64,000 bases of DNA. It comes from Soonwooa buanensis (GTDB taxonomy: Bacteria; Bacteroidota; Bacteroidia; Flavobacteriales; Weeksellaceae). Shown piece after piece: positions 43,731 through 52,414 of this stretch. The position numbers and the translations under genes were made by a program. Every line of letters starts with the position of its first letter. Positions within the stretch are counted from its first letter, which is position 1. Below the pieces are notes generated by a model. That model saw nothing but the letters and a program-made list of their open reading frames with translations. It did not search any database and was not told the origin of the DNA. The stretch lies in the NCBI RefSeq assembly GCF_900167905.1, contig NZ_FUYZ01000003.1, positions 331,475 to 395,474 on the forward strand. The letters are read 5' to 3'.

Positions 43731-44951
43731 TTATAATTGTTCGGTCACTTTTTCAAAATCTGTCCAAAATTCAGGGTAGGATTTTTCAACCACTTGATCG
43801 TCCAATATTTCAAGATCGTAAAGCAAAGCCACAGGTGCAAAAGCCATTGCCATACGATGATCGTTGTAAGTTTCAATTTGGATGTGTTCGTCAGCTTCAC
43901 CAAAGTTGACAGACTCAATCCTATCGTTGGTGATGATGGTTGTGGCACCCAGTTTTTTTAATTCGTTTTGAAGTGCAACCAATCGGTCCGTTTCTTTAAC
44001 CTTCAAAGTTTGCAAACCAGTTATCGAAAACGGAATTTTAAGAAGCGTCGCTGTCACACACAAAGTTTGAGCAATGTCAGGACAATCATTCATATCCAAA
44101 CTAATAAATTCGATAAGCTCATGATGCGGATCGGGCATTAATGCAATGCTATTTTCTGCAAAATCCGATAAAGTATCAATCCCGAAAAATTTCCAATACA
44201 ATTCTTTTATAACGCTGTCGCCTTGCAAAGACAAAGTTTTAAAACTTTTCAGATTAATAACTTTGCGACCAATCGCCGCCAAAGAATAATAATAAGACGC
44301 AGATGACCAATCGCTTTCCACTTCGTAATATTGCGTTCTCAGACTTCCCGTGTGTGCTTCGATTTTTATTTGTTGACCATCAAGCTTAGCGTCGATACCA
44401 AGATTATGCAGAATATGTAAAGTCATTTCCAGATAAGGACGAGAGGTGATTTCGCCAACCAGATTGATGTTAAGACCATTTTCTAGTTTAGCACCGATCA
44501 ACATTAAAGAGGTAATAAACTGACTCGAAATATTAGCAGGAATTTCAACTTCGTTTTTAGAAAGTTTTTTACCAACAATTTTTAAAGGCGGAAAACCATC
44601 ATTTTCCAAATATTCAATATCAGCACCTAAAGATTTTAAAGCCGAAACCAAATCTTTAATCGGGCGTTGCTTCATTCTGTCCGAACCAGTCAAAGTCACC
44701 GTTCTACCTTCTTGTATCGCCAGATAAGACGTTAAAAATCGCATCGCTGTTCCCGCATGATGGATGTCGATAATATCACCAGTTTGGTTAAGCGCAGCCT
44801 CTAGAAGTTGCGTGTCCTGCGAATTTGATAAATTGAGAATGTCGATATGATTATACAGTCCGGCCAAAATCAAAAGACGGTTCGAAATACTTTTCGAACC
44901 GGTAATTTGTATCTGTTGTCCGTCTATCAGTTGGGACTTTTTTAATAGCAT
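43731..44951 (-). CDS. aroA: 3-phosphoshikimate 1-carboxyvinyltransferase (EPSP synthase)
   Basis: A 406-residue enzyme that joins shikimate-3-phosphate and phosphoenolpyruvate in the shikimate pathway. Recognisable motifs are GSKSISNRLLILAGL (substrate-binding Lys and Ser), HHAGTAMRFLTSYLA, GSDRMKQRPIKDLVSAL, VKETDRLVALQNELKKLGA and YNDHRMAMAFAPVAL. At 406 residues it is a little shorter than the usual 420-440. It is seven bases downstream of the MazG-like gene. Confidence 0.95.
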   Translation of the reverse strand: MLLKKSQLIDGQQIQITGSKSISNRLLILAGLYNHIDILNLSNSQDTQLLEAALNQTGDIIDIHHAGTAMRFLTSYLAIQEGRTVTLTGSDRMKQRPIKDLVSALKSLGADIEYLENDGFPPLKIVGKKLSKNEVEIPANISSQFITSLMLIGAKLENGLNINLVGEITSRPYLEMTLHILHNLGIDAKLDGQQIKIEAHTGSLRTQYYEVESDWSSASYYYSLAAIGRKVINLKSFKTLSLQGDSVIKELYWKFFGIDTLSDFAENSIALMPDPHHELIEFISLDMNDCPDIAQTLCVTATLLKIPFSITGLQTLKVKETDRLVALQNELKKLGATTIITNDRIESVNFGEADEHIQIETYNDHRMAMAFAPVALLYDLEILDDQVVEKSYPEFWTDFEKVTEQL

Positions 44952-44958
44952 AAAAGCT

Positions 44959-45285
44959 TTATTTTAGTTTTTCATTTTGAGCATGCCTTTCTGCGTCACG
45001 TTCGGTTTTTAGTTTCATTTTTTTATCGAAAGCAGATTGCAAGTCCACGCCAGTTTGGTTGGCAAGACATAAAGTTACGAAAAGAACATCGGCCAATTCT
45101 TCACCCAAATCTTTGGATTTGTCAGATTCTTTTTCACTTTGTTCACCATAACGACGCGCGATAATTCTCGCCACTTCGCCAACTTCTTCGGTCAACATCG
45201 CCATATTGGTCAACTCGTTAAAATATCTAACGCCAACCGTTTTTATCCAAGCATCGACTTCTTGTTGAAGTTTTGTGATTTCCAT
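44959..45285 (-). CDS. MazG-like nucleotide pyrophosphohydrolase
   Basis: A 108-residue single MazG domain. The acidic motif TEEVGEVARIIARRYGE and the second helix DLGEELADVLFVTLCLANQTGVDL give the EExxE...ExxD metal site of dNTP/NTP pyrophosphohydrolases. Small stand-alone MazG proteins remove non-canonical nucleotides, and the preferred substrate is not known. It lies between the beta-helix lipoprotein gene and aroA. Confidence 0.88.
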   Translation of the reverse strand: MEITKLQQEVDAWIKTVGVRYFNELTNMAMLTEEVGEVARIIARRYGEQSEKESDKSKDLGEELADVLFVTLCLANQTGVDLQSAFDKKMKLKTERDAERHAQNEKLK

Positions 45286-45302
45286 TTTTAAAAAAGAATC
45301 TA

Positions 45303-46697
45303 TTAAAATTCGTAAGCTCCAATTGTTGATGGATTCTTTCTTTCTGTGCCGGTAATATCTTTTTCACCAGCCACAAGTCGTATGCCTTTTCCGATAGCGC
45401 CAGAACCTTCTTTAACTCTTAAATTCATTTTGTGAATATAATAGTTAGCGAATTTTGGTTCCACGTTTTTAATAGAATTTTGGATATTGTTATTGTTTTC
45501 AAAAGCGAAACCTGCTTTATCATCATATTTTAACAAAGAGTTTTTAATGTTATAATTAAAGACTTGTCCAGTTGTTGGTGCAAAAAGAACTGCATTTGAC
45601 AAATTGTTATAAGCAATCGAGTTAGTCATGTTGAAAACAAGAGGTTCTTTATACTCGTTATCGCCGTCTTTCCAAGAATTGGTTGCGTAGATGCTCAAGC
45701 CGGAAAGACTTCCGTTTAAGTCCCAATAATTTGCAAAAGTGCTGTATGTCAAATTGTAAGAGCCACCTTTAAAGATTGCTAAATCTGCTTCGCCGCAGTT
45801 ATTCATCACCAAATTGTTGGTTTTTAAATTTGCGCCAATCGCATAGATTCCGAAACTTTGGAAAGTGTGGATAATGCTATTGTTAATTGTTGCAATATTA
45901 TCTTTTAGTTGCAGACCAACCGTTCCGCCGTAGACTTTGGCGTAGTTCATATTAAGTGTAGAGGCAGCTTCCATACGTATTCCGTTCCAGTTAGCAGGCA
46001 GCGTGTCGTATCGTGTATCGTTTCTATCACCACGGAAGGTCACTTCGTTTTGATATTCACCTTGTACATCAAGCATGGCGTTTTTAGAAATGTTAAGTCC
46101 ACTTTTTTTATGGAAATAGACTTTAGTTCCTTTTTCAACCGTAAGTCTTTTGCCTTCAGCAAGTGTTAAATCACCAAAAATAATTTTCGCTTTATCGTTT
46201 TTCCAAGTTGTATCTTCTGTTAAGATGTTTGGATTTTTATCCGATTGAATAAAATACTCAGCATCTTGTACCACCGAGAAAAGCGTTACTTTTTGTTGTC
46301 CAGCAGAAGTTTCAAAAACCACCTTGTCCTCTGCAATCGCTTCTGGAGCATTAGCTGTCGGCGCAATTTCTACAAAAACAAAAAGGCTGTCATTTTTTCT
46401 TAAAGGAACATTTCTAAAGTCTGTTCCAGCTTTGCCATCAACATTAATACGGTAAAGGGAAGCATTGCCTCCTTCTAGAGAAATTCTCGGGATTTGCACA
46501 TCTTTGTTGTCGTTATTATAGACTTTTACAGCATAAGTTTCGGAACGCATTTGGTTGTAAACGGTGTCGCAAAACACTGTGTCTGTCGAAAATTTCAACG
46601 ATTGTGCTGGCGTATCAAAAACGATATCGTCATTTTTACAAGAGAATAAAAATAAAGCACACCAAAAAGCTAATCCTAAAAGTACTCGTAGTTTCAT
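45303..46697 (-). CDS. Lipoprotein with right-handed beta-helix domain
   Basis: A 464-residue lipoprotein (lipobox LFSC, Cys20). The first 150 residues are Ig-like (SLKFSTDTVFCDTVYNQMRSETYAVKVYNNDNKDVQIPRISL). From about residue 160 a repeated short-strand pattern (LTVEKGTKVYFHKKSGLNISKNAMLDVQG; NGIRMEAASTLNMNYAKVYGG; NNSIIHTFQSFGIYAIG) indicates a parallel beta-helix, and it ends IGAYEF, typical of these proteins. The ATG at 46697 is used because it starts the signal peptide. No catalytic site is visible. It is divergent from paaK and heads the minus-strand unit with mazG and aroA. Confidence 0.8.
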   Translation of the reverse strand: MKLRVLLGLAFWCALFLFSCKNDDIVFDTPAQSLKFSTDTVFCDTVYNQMRSETYAVKVYNNDNKDVQIPRISLEGGNASLYRINVDGKAGTDFRNVPLRKNDSLFVFVEIAPTANAPEAIAEDKVVFETSAGQQKVTLFSVVQDAEYFIQSDKNPNILTEDTTWKNDKAKIIFGDLTLAEGKRLTVEKGTKVYFHKKSGLNISKNAMLDVQGEYQNEVTFRGDRNDTRYDTLPANWNGIRMEAASTLNMNYAKVYGGTVGLQLKDNIATINNSIIHTFQSFGIYAIGANLKTNNLVMNNCGEADLAIFKGGSYNLTYSTFANYWDLNGSLSGLSIYATNSWKDGDNEYKEPLVFNMTNSIAYNNLSNAVLFAPTTGQVFNYNIKNSLLKYDDKAGFAFENNNNIQNSIKNVEPKFANYYIHKMNLRVKEGSGAIGKGIRLVAGEKDITGTERKNPSTIGAYEF

Positions 46698-46716
46698 CAA
46701 TTTTTTTTAAAGTGTT

Positions 46717-46748
46717 TCAAAACTACAATAATTTTTTTTTTCAATCAA
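46717..46748 (-). promoter_or_regulatory. Promoter of the beta-helix lipoprotein/mazG/aroA unit
   Basis: On the minus strand TAGTTTTG (46724-46717) matches TAnnTTTG with TTG 21 bases upstream (46748-46746). The leader is 19 bases. Confidence 0.5.
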
Positions 46749-46784
46749 TCTAAATTGAACTTAATCCTAAATATTGATTAAAAT

Positions 46785-46806
46785 CACTAACTAACGTTTG
46801 TTAGTG
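46785..46806. promoter_or_regulatory. Probable TetR operator upstream of paaK
   Basis: A 22-base near-palindrome with half-sites CACTAAC and GTTAGTG around a centre containing AACGTT; the arms differ at a single symmetric pair of positions. It covers the -33 element of the paaK promoter. The operon encodes a TetR protein at 50311, the natural candidate ligand-responsive repressor for this site. Confidence 0.75.
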
Positions 46807-46827
46807 TCGATTATTTTTTTATATTTG
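46797..46827 (+). promoter_or_regulatory. paa operon promoter
   Basis: TTTG (46797-46800), exactly 19 bases, then TATATTTG (46820-46827). Both elements match the Bacteroidetes vegetative promoter consensus. The leader to the paaK ATG is 33 bases. Confidence 0.8.
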
Positions 46828-46860
46828 TAAACGACCAATCACAAAATATTAATCTCGAAA

Positions 46861-48201
46861 ATGATTTTTAATCCCAATGCAGAAACTTTAGCAAAAGATA
46901 AGCTGAGAGCACTTCAGACGGAATCTTTGCAAAATATTATTCAATATGTTTATAGCAATGTTGAGTTTTATAAAAGTAAGTATGACGCATTAGGGATTGA
47001 CATTTCGGGGATTAAATCTTTGGAAGATTTACAAAAACTTCCTTTCACCAAAAAACACGATTTACGCGACAATTATCCATTCGGATTGTTTGCCGTGCCT
47101 CAAGAAAAAGTAGCAAGATTGCATTGTTCTAGCGGAACGACCGGGAAACCTACCGTTGTTGGTTATACCAAAAATGACATCGAATTGTTTTCTGAAGTTG
47201 TCGCAAGATCTTTGGCGGCTGCAGGTTGCAAAGCTGGTATGAAGTTGCAAAACGCTTACGGTTATGGACTTTTCACAGGAGGTCTTGGTCTTCATTACGG
47301 TGCCGAAAAATTAGGAATGAATGTTATTCCGATTTCTGGTGGCGGAACCGAACGTCAAATTATGTTGTTGCAAGACTTTCAACCAGAAGCCATTGCTGCA
47401 ACGCCGTCTTATCTTCTAAGTATTATTGAAGAAATCGAAAGACGAAATATCGACATCAACACGCTTAATCTTAAATATGCTATTCTAGGTTCTGAGCCTT
47501 GGTCGGAAAGTTTAAGAAAAAGAATCGAAACGGGTCTTAATGTTAAAGCTACCAACATTTACGGTTTAAGCGAAATTATTGGTCCTGGTGTGGCGCAAGA
47601 ATCCGTGGACGAACGCGGAACAGGAAGTTATATCTGGGAAGATCTTTTCTATCCAGAAATTGTTGATGAAAAAACTGGAGAACCAGTTGCTGAAGGCGAA
47701 TATGGTGTTTTGGTTTTAACAACTTTAACCAAAGAGGCGATGCCGATTATCAGATATTGGACGGGCGACATTACGAATCTCACTTATGAACATTCTAAGT
47801 CTCGAACTTTAGTGAAAATGGGGCCAATCGTTGGTCGTGCCGATGATATGATGATTATTAGAGGTGTTAATTTTTTCCATACTCAGATTGCTGATGTTTT
47901 GGAAGCTTATGATTTTGCTTCTGCTAATTATCAAATCGAATTAACGCGAAAATCAGCAATGGATATCGTGAAAGTCTCTGTAGAAATTGAAGATGCTTTT
48001 TTGAAAAGTTGCGATATTTCTAAAATTTCAGATGAAAATAAATCTTCAAGCGAACAACTTTTACAAGTTAGAAAAACGCTTGAGAAGAAAATTAAAGATT
48101 GCATCGGATTGTCAATGGAAGTTTGTCTTTGCAATATTGGTGATTTGCCAAGAAGCGAAGGAGGAAAACTTAACCGAATTATCGACAACCGAAATATCTA
48201 A
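46861..48201 (+). CDS. paaK: Phenylacetate-CoA ligase
   Basis: A 446-residue acyl-adenylate-forming enzyme that activates phenylacetate to phenylacetyl-CoA with ATP. Diagnostic segments are LHCSSGTTGKPTVVGYT (ATP phosphate loop), QNAYGYGLFTGGLGLHYGAE, IYGLSEIIGPGVAQE and IIRYWTGDIT, followed by the mobile C-terminal domain (VKMGPIVGRADDMMIIRGVNFF). Length and motifs are those of paaK. It is the first gene of the operon and directly follows the TetR-type operator and promoter. Confidence 0.95.
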   Translation: MIFNPNAETLAKDKLRALQTESLQNIIQYVYSNVEFYKSKYDALGIDISGIKSLEDLQKLPFTKKHDLRDNYPFGLFAVPQEKVARLHCSSGTTGKPTVVGYTKNDIELFSEVVARSLAAAGCKAGMKLQNAYGYGLFTGGLGLHYGAEKLGMNVIPISGGGTERQIMLLQDFQPEAIAATPSYLLSIIEEIERRNIDINTLNLKYAILGSEPWSESLRKRIETGLNVKATNIYGLSEIIGPGVAQESVDERGTGSYIWEDLFYPEIVDEKTGEPVAEGEYGVLVLTTLTKEAMPIIRYWTGDITNLTYEHSKSRTLVKMGPIVGRADDMMIIRGVNFFHTQIADVLEAYDFASANYQIELTRKSAMDIVKVSVEIEDAFLKSCDISKISDENKSSSEQLLQVRKTLEKKIKDCIGLSMEVCLCNIGDLPRSEGGKLNRIIDNRNI

Positions 48202-48227
48202 TTTAATAAGTTTAGTAAAAAGTAAAA

Positions 48228-50309
48228 ATGGAATTAACCCAACCTAAAAAAAATATTAACGAAAGCAATTTGGAAGATTTTCTGAAGAATGCTTATCGAT
48301 TGATGTTTACTGCTAAAAGTCTTACCGAATTGTATGAGGAAGAAAAACGTGTGGCTTCTAAATATGTGCATGCGACGTCTCGTGGTCACGAAGCGATACA
48401 ATTAGCAGTAGGCTTACAACTTTTACCACAAGATTTTTTGAGTGCTTATTATCGTGATGACAGCATCCTTTTAGGCATCGGAATTACGCCTTACGAGTTG
48501 ATGCTTCAACTTTTAGCTAAACGAGATGATCCTTTTTCTGGTGGCCGAACTTATTATTCGCATCCGAGTTTGAGACGCAATGACATGCCAAAAATTCCGC
48601 ATCAGAGTAGTGCGACAGGTATGCAAGCGATCCCGACAACTGGTGTTGCAATGGGTTTAAAATATAAAGAAGAATTAGGTCTTGCAGAAGATTTCGATGA
48701 TAAACCAATTGCAGTTTGTTCTCTTGGAGACGCAAGTTGTACTGAAGGCGAAGTAGCAGAAGCTTTCCAAATGGCAGCTCTGAAGCAACTTCCGATTTTA
48801 TATTTGGTTCAAGATAACGAGTGGGATATTTCTGCGCATGCTTCAGAAATTCGAGCGCAAGATATGTCAAAATACATTCAAGGTTTTGAAGGTATAGAGG
48901 CGAGAACAATTGACGGAACAGATTTTATTAAATCTTACGAAACAGTTAAAGAATGCATCCGCATTATTCGTGAAGAACGTCGTCCTATGATGATTCATGC
49001 AAAAGTTCCATTGTTAAATCACCACACGTCTGGTGTTAGAAAAGAGTGGTACCGCGACGATTTGGAAGAAGCAGCTACAAGAGATCCGCTTCCAAAACTT
49101 AGAGAAAAATTATCAGAATTCGGAATCGAAGATTCTGAAGTTTCAACAATAGAAAATGAGGTTTTAAACCTTGTTAAAGCCGATTATCAAAGAGCTTTGC
49201 AAGCGGAAGATCCTCGACCAGAAGATTTGTTCACCCACGATTTTGTGCCAACACCAATTACCGAAGAAAAAGGAATTCGTGTGCCAGAAGGCAAAGTGCC
49301 AACCGTAATGGTGGATTGCGCTTTGTTCGCCATTCGCGAAATTATGGACAAACATCCAGAATCTTTGTTGTACGGACAAGATGTTGGTGCGCGTTTGGGC
49401 GGCGTTTTCCGTGAAGCGATAACTTTGGCGGGACAATTTGGAGACAAGAGAGTTTTCAATACACCAATCCAAGAAGCATTTATTATTGGATCAACTGTTG
49501 GTATGAGTGCCGTTGGGCTAAAACCAATTGTTGAGGTTCAGTTTGCTGACTATATTTGGCCGGGTCTTAACCAGTTATTTACCGAAGTCGCAAGAAGTTG
49601 TTATTTATCAAACGGAAAATGGCCAGTATCCATGATTTTGAGAGTTCCGATTGGCGCTTATGGTAGTGGTGGCCCTTACCATTCAAGTTCTGTGGAAAGT
49701 GTTTTAACGAATATTAAAGGAATTAAAATCGCTTATCCATCGACAGGAGCAGATCTTAAAGGTTTGATGAAGTCGGCTTATTACGATCCAAATCCAGTAG
49801 TGATGTTGGAACATAAAGGACTTTATTGGTCAAAAATTGCAGGAACTGAAGAAGCAAAAACAATTGAGCCAGACGAAGATTACATCATTCCATTTGGGAA
49901 AGCTAGAGAAGTTTTGCTGGTGGATTCTCAAAAAGAGCAATCAACATTGACGATTATCACTTACGGAATGGGCGTTTATTGGGCGAGTAATGCTGCTAAA
50001 GATTTTGAAGGTCGTGTAGAAATTATCGATTTAAGAACTTTGGCACCACTTGACGAAAACCGTATTTTTGAAAGTGTAAGAAAACATAATCGTTGTATCG
50101 TTTTAACGGAAGAACCTGTACAGAATAGCTTTGCGCAAAGCATTGCAGCGAGAATTTCGGATACATGTTTCCGTGATTTGGATGCACCAGTTAAAGTGGT
50201 TGGCGCTGAGAATATGCCAGCCATTCCACTTAACTCAGTTTTAGAAGAAACGATGCTTCCAAATGCTGAGAAATTAAAAATACAAATCGACCAGCTTTTA
50301 AAATATTAA
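48228..50309 (+). CDS. Fused alpha/beta 2-oxoacid dehydrogenase E1 component
   Basis: A 693-residue fusion of E1-alpha (about residues 10-345) and E1-beta (about residues 360-693). The thiamine diphosphate motif is CSLGDASCTEGEVAEAF...YLVQDNEWDIS (GDx-to-N type). The beta part has LYGQDVGARLGGVFR, NTPIQEAFIIGSTVGMSAVG and GAYGSGGPYHSSSVES. Such fused E1 proteins normally decarboxylate branched-chain 2-oxoacids together with E2 and E3, which are absent here. Its place between paaK and the TetR gene (26 and one base gaps) suggests a substrate that leads into phenylacetyl-CoA, such as phenylpyruvate; that is an inference. Confidence 0.88.
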   Translation: MELTQPKKNINESNLEDFLKNAYRLMFTAKSLTELYEEEKRVASKYVHATSRGHEAIQLAVGLQLLPQDFLSAYYRDDSILLGIGITPYELMLQLLAKRDDPFSGGRTYYSHPSLRRNDMPKIPHQSSATGMQAIPTTGVAMGLKYKEELGLAEDFDDKPIAVCSLGDASCTEGEVAEAFQMAALKQLPILYLVQDNEWDISAHASEIRAQDMSKYIQGFEGIEARTIDGTDFIKSYETVKECIRIIREERRPMMIHAKVPLLNHHTSGVRKEWYRDDLEEAATRDPLPKLREKLSEFGIEDSEVSTIENEVLNLVKADYQRALQAEDPRPEDLFTHDFVPTPITEEKGIRVPEGKVPTVMVDCALFAIREIMDKHPESLLYGQDVGARLGGVFREAITLAGQFGDKRVFNTPIQEAFIIGSTVGMSAVGLKPIVEVQFADYIWPGLNQLFTEVARSCYLSNGKWPVSMILRVPIGAYGSGGPYHSSSVESVLTNIKGIKIAYPSTGADLKGLMKSAYYDPNPVVMLEHKGLYWSKIAGTEEAKTIEPDEDYIIPFGKAREVLLVDSQKEQSTLTIITYGMGVYWASNAAKDFEGRVEIIDLRTLAPLDENRIFESVRKHNRCIVLTEEPVQNSFAQSIAARISDTCFRDLDAPVKVVGAENMPAIPLNSVLEETMLPNAEKLKIQIDQLLKY

Positions 50310-50310
50310 A

Positions 50311-50895
50311 ATGGTGCCATTAAGAACTAAAGTAAATAAAAGAGAACTTATCCTTACCGAAGCTTCGAAGCTTTTTAAAGATCGTGGATTTGGAGGAACA
50401 GGCATGCGCGACATTGCTGAGAAAGTCGGTATGGAAGCTGCGTCGATGTACAATCATATCAAATCTAAAGACGAAATTTTAGAATTGATATGTTTTAAAA
50501 TTGCGGACGCTTACACAACACAACTTTCAGAAATTGCAAATACAGAAGCTAGTTTTCAAGATAAATTAAAACAAATTATCAAAGTCCACATCGACTTGAT
50601 GATTCACGACGCAGCCGCGGTTTCGGTTGCAAATAACGATTGGAAGTATCTTCGTGACGAGAAGAAGGAAGAATACAAAAGCATCAGAAAATCTTACGAA
50701 AGAAGTTTTGCTTTTGTTCTTGAAGAAGGTATGAAATCTGGAGAATTCAAAACCATGAATGTCTCAGTAGCTTTGTTCACAATCTTGTCATCTTTGCGCT
50801 GGATCGAACTTTGGTATAAGCCAAGCCGAGATATTTCGGCGGAAGAATTAGAAGAAGAGCTTTCAACAATTTTACTTAACGGAATAAATATTTAA
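50311..50895 (+). CDS. TetR/AcrR family regulator, probable paa repressor
   Basis: A 194-residue TetR protein. The N-terminal HTH is ILTEASKLFKDRGFGGTGMRDIAEKVGMEAASMYNHIKSKDEILELI (about residues 13-58). The remaining helical domain would bind an effector, in paa systems often phenylacetyl-CoA. The start ATG is one base after the E1 stop and paaE begins six bases after its stop, so it is co-transcribed and would control itself through the operator at 46785-46806. The operator and effector assignments are inferred. Confidence 0.88.
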   Translation: MVPLRTKVNKRELILTEASKLFKDRGFGGTGMRDIAEKVGMEAASMYNHIKSKDEILELICFKIADAYTTQLSEIANTEASFQDKLKQIIKVHIDLMIHDAAAVSVANNDWKYLRDEKKEEYKSIRKSYERSFAFVLEEGMKSGEFKTMNVSVALFTILSSLRWIELWYKPSRDISAEELEEELSTILLNGINI

Positions 50896-50901
50896 TAAAT
50901 A

Positions 50902-51984
50902 ATGTCAACAACTTTTCATCCTCTCAAAATAAAACAAATCAAACGCGAAACGCCAGAATGTGTTTCGGTAAGTTTTGACGTGCCAGAGGACTTAAAAGAG
51001 CAATTCAAATTTACGCAAGGACAATATTTAACATTCAAACAAATTAACGACGGCGAAGAGATTAGACGTTCGTACTCAATTTGTGCAAGTCCATGCGAAG
51101 ATGAACTAAAAGTTGCGGTGAAGAAGATCACGGATGGCGTATTTTCGAGCTATATCAACGATGTTGCAAAAGAAGGCGACGTGGTAGAAGTGATGACGCC
51201 ACAAGGAACTTTCTTTACAGAACTAAAACCAGACAACAAAAAGACTTACGTTGCATTTGCCGCAGGAAGCGGTATTACGCCAGTGATGTCGATTGTAAAA
51301 TCTGTCTTAAAAAACGAACCTAACAGCAACTTTATTTTAATCTACGGTAACCGAAACAAAGCGCACATTATCTTTAAAGAAGACATCGAAGCACTTAAGA
51401 ATATCTTTATGGATAGACTTAGTGTTTATCATATTTTGAGCCGCGAGATTGCTGACGCCGATTTGTTGGCAGGACGTATCACAGGAGAAAAAGCCAAGTT
51501 GTTTTTAGAGCACATTGTCCCTGTTGACACGATTGATGAGGTTTTCCTTTGCGGTCCAGAAGATATGATTCTTGGCGTTCGCGATACCTTGCAAGACGCA
51601 GGTTTAGAGCCAAAAAAGATTCATTTTGAATTGTTTTACAGCGCGACAGCTGAGGAGAAGAAAAAAGAACATGCGCAAGCGGTTAACAGAGCAGACGATA
51701 AATACAGTAAAGTAACTGTTAAGTTGGACGCATCGGCGCTTAATATGGATTTGGCTTATCATGGGCAGACCATTTTGGATGCCGCTTTGCAGAATGGCGC
51801 AGATTTGCCATACGCTTGTAAAGGCGGTGTTTGTGCGACTTGTAAGTGTAAATTGGAGAAAGGCGAAGTCGAAATGGACATCAATTACTCTTTGGAGCAA
51901 GATGAGTTGGATGCAGGATTTATCCTGTCTTGTCAGGCGCATCCGCGTTCTGAGGAAGTTATTGTTAACTTTGACATTAAGTAA
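50902..51984 (+). CDS. paaE: Phenylacetyl-CoA epoxidase reductase subunit PaaE
   Basis: A 360-residue electron-transfer protein that feeds NADPH electrons to the PaaABC(D) epoxidase. It has an FAD domain (RRSYSICASP), an NAD(P) domain (YVAFAAGSGITPVMSIVKSVL and LCGPEDMI) and a C-terminal plant-type ferredoxin domain with the 2Fe-2S ligands in YACKGGVCATCKC and LSCQAHP. Length matches PaaE. Its gene is followed within 16 bases by a family A repeat and an array of hairpins that separate it from paaA. Confidence 0.95.
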   Translation: MSTTFHPLKIKQIKRETPECVSVSFDVPEDLKEQFKFTQGQYLTFKQINDGEEIRRSYSICASPCEDELKVAVKKITDGVFSSYINDVAKEGDVVEVMTPQGTFFTELKPDNKKTYVAFAAGSGITPVMSIVKSVLKNEPNSNFILIYGNRNKAHIIFKEDIEALKNIFMDRLSVYHILSREIADADLLAGRITGEKAKLFLEHIVPVDTIDEVFLCGPEDMILGVRDTLQDAGLEPKKIHFELFYSATAEEKKKEHAQAVNRADDKYSKVTVKLDASALNMDLAYHGQTILDAALQNGADLPYACKGGVCATCKCKLEKGEVEMDINYSLEQDELDAGFILSCQAHPRSEEVIVNFDIK

Positions 51985-52000
51985 TTATAGATTAATTATT

Positions 52001-52092
52001 TGGGCAGCATTTCCGCCTTCCGCTCCCGCTATTTTTTGCCAAGGCTTAATCCGACGCAAAAAAAAATGAGCTCCGCTCAAGTCGGGCTGCGA
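52001..52092. repeat. Extragenic repeat, family A, copy 1 (after paaE)
   Basis: A GC-rich block with conserved ends, TGGGCAGC...CCGCTCCCGC on the left and GAGCTCCGCTCAAGTCGGG then CTGCG on the right, and a variable centre flanked by T and A runs. It starts 16 bases after the paaE stop. Related copies lie after paaB and paaZ. Confidence 0.9.
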
Positions 52093-52110
52093 CAACATAA
52101 CGCAGAAATG

Positions 52111-52371
52111 TTTTGCCCCTTCGGGGCAAACTAAGAAAATAAAAATAATGAGCCCCAACGGGGCGATTTAATCAAGGATAGGATGCAATCCTATCAAAAT
52201 TGAGGGAAAACAAAAACCCCCAACGGAGCGATTTAACCAAGGATAGGATGCAATCCTATCAAGATAGAGGAAGAATGTTAAGCCCCAACGGGGCGACTTA
52301 AAATAGAATAGGCTGAAAGCCTATTAAAGAAAGATTATTAATCAATATAAAATAGGACAAAACCTATTTTA
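52111..52371. repeat. Array of paired hairpins between paaE and paaA
   Basis: After a lone hairpin (TTTTGCCCCTTCGGGGCAAA, 52111-52130) come three units of about 55 bases, each with a GC hairpin (GCCCCAACGGGGC or a variant) and a second palindrome (ATAGGATGCAATCCTAT or ATAGGCTGAAAGCCTAT), starting near 52151, 52215 and 52281. A single second-type palindrome (AAATAGGACAAAACCTATTT) closes the array. The 430-base gap 51985-52414 holds no gene. Confidence 0.92.
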
Positions 52372-52414
52372 TAAATGATTTTAAAAAATTTAATTCCATT
52401 AAAAAATAAAAATT

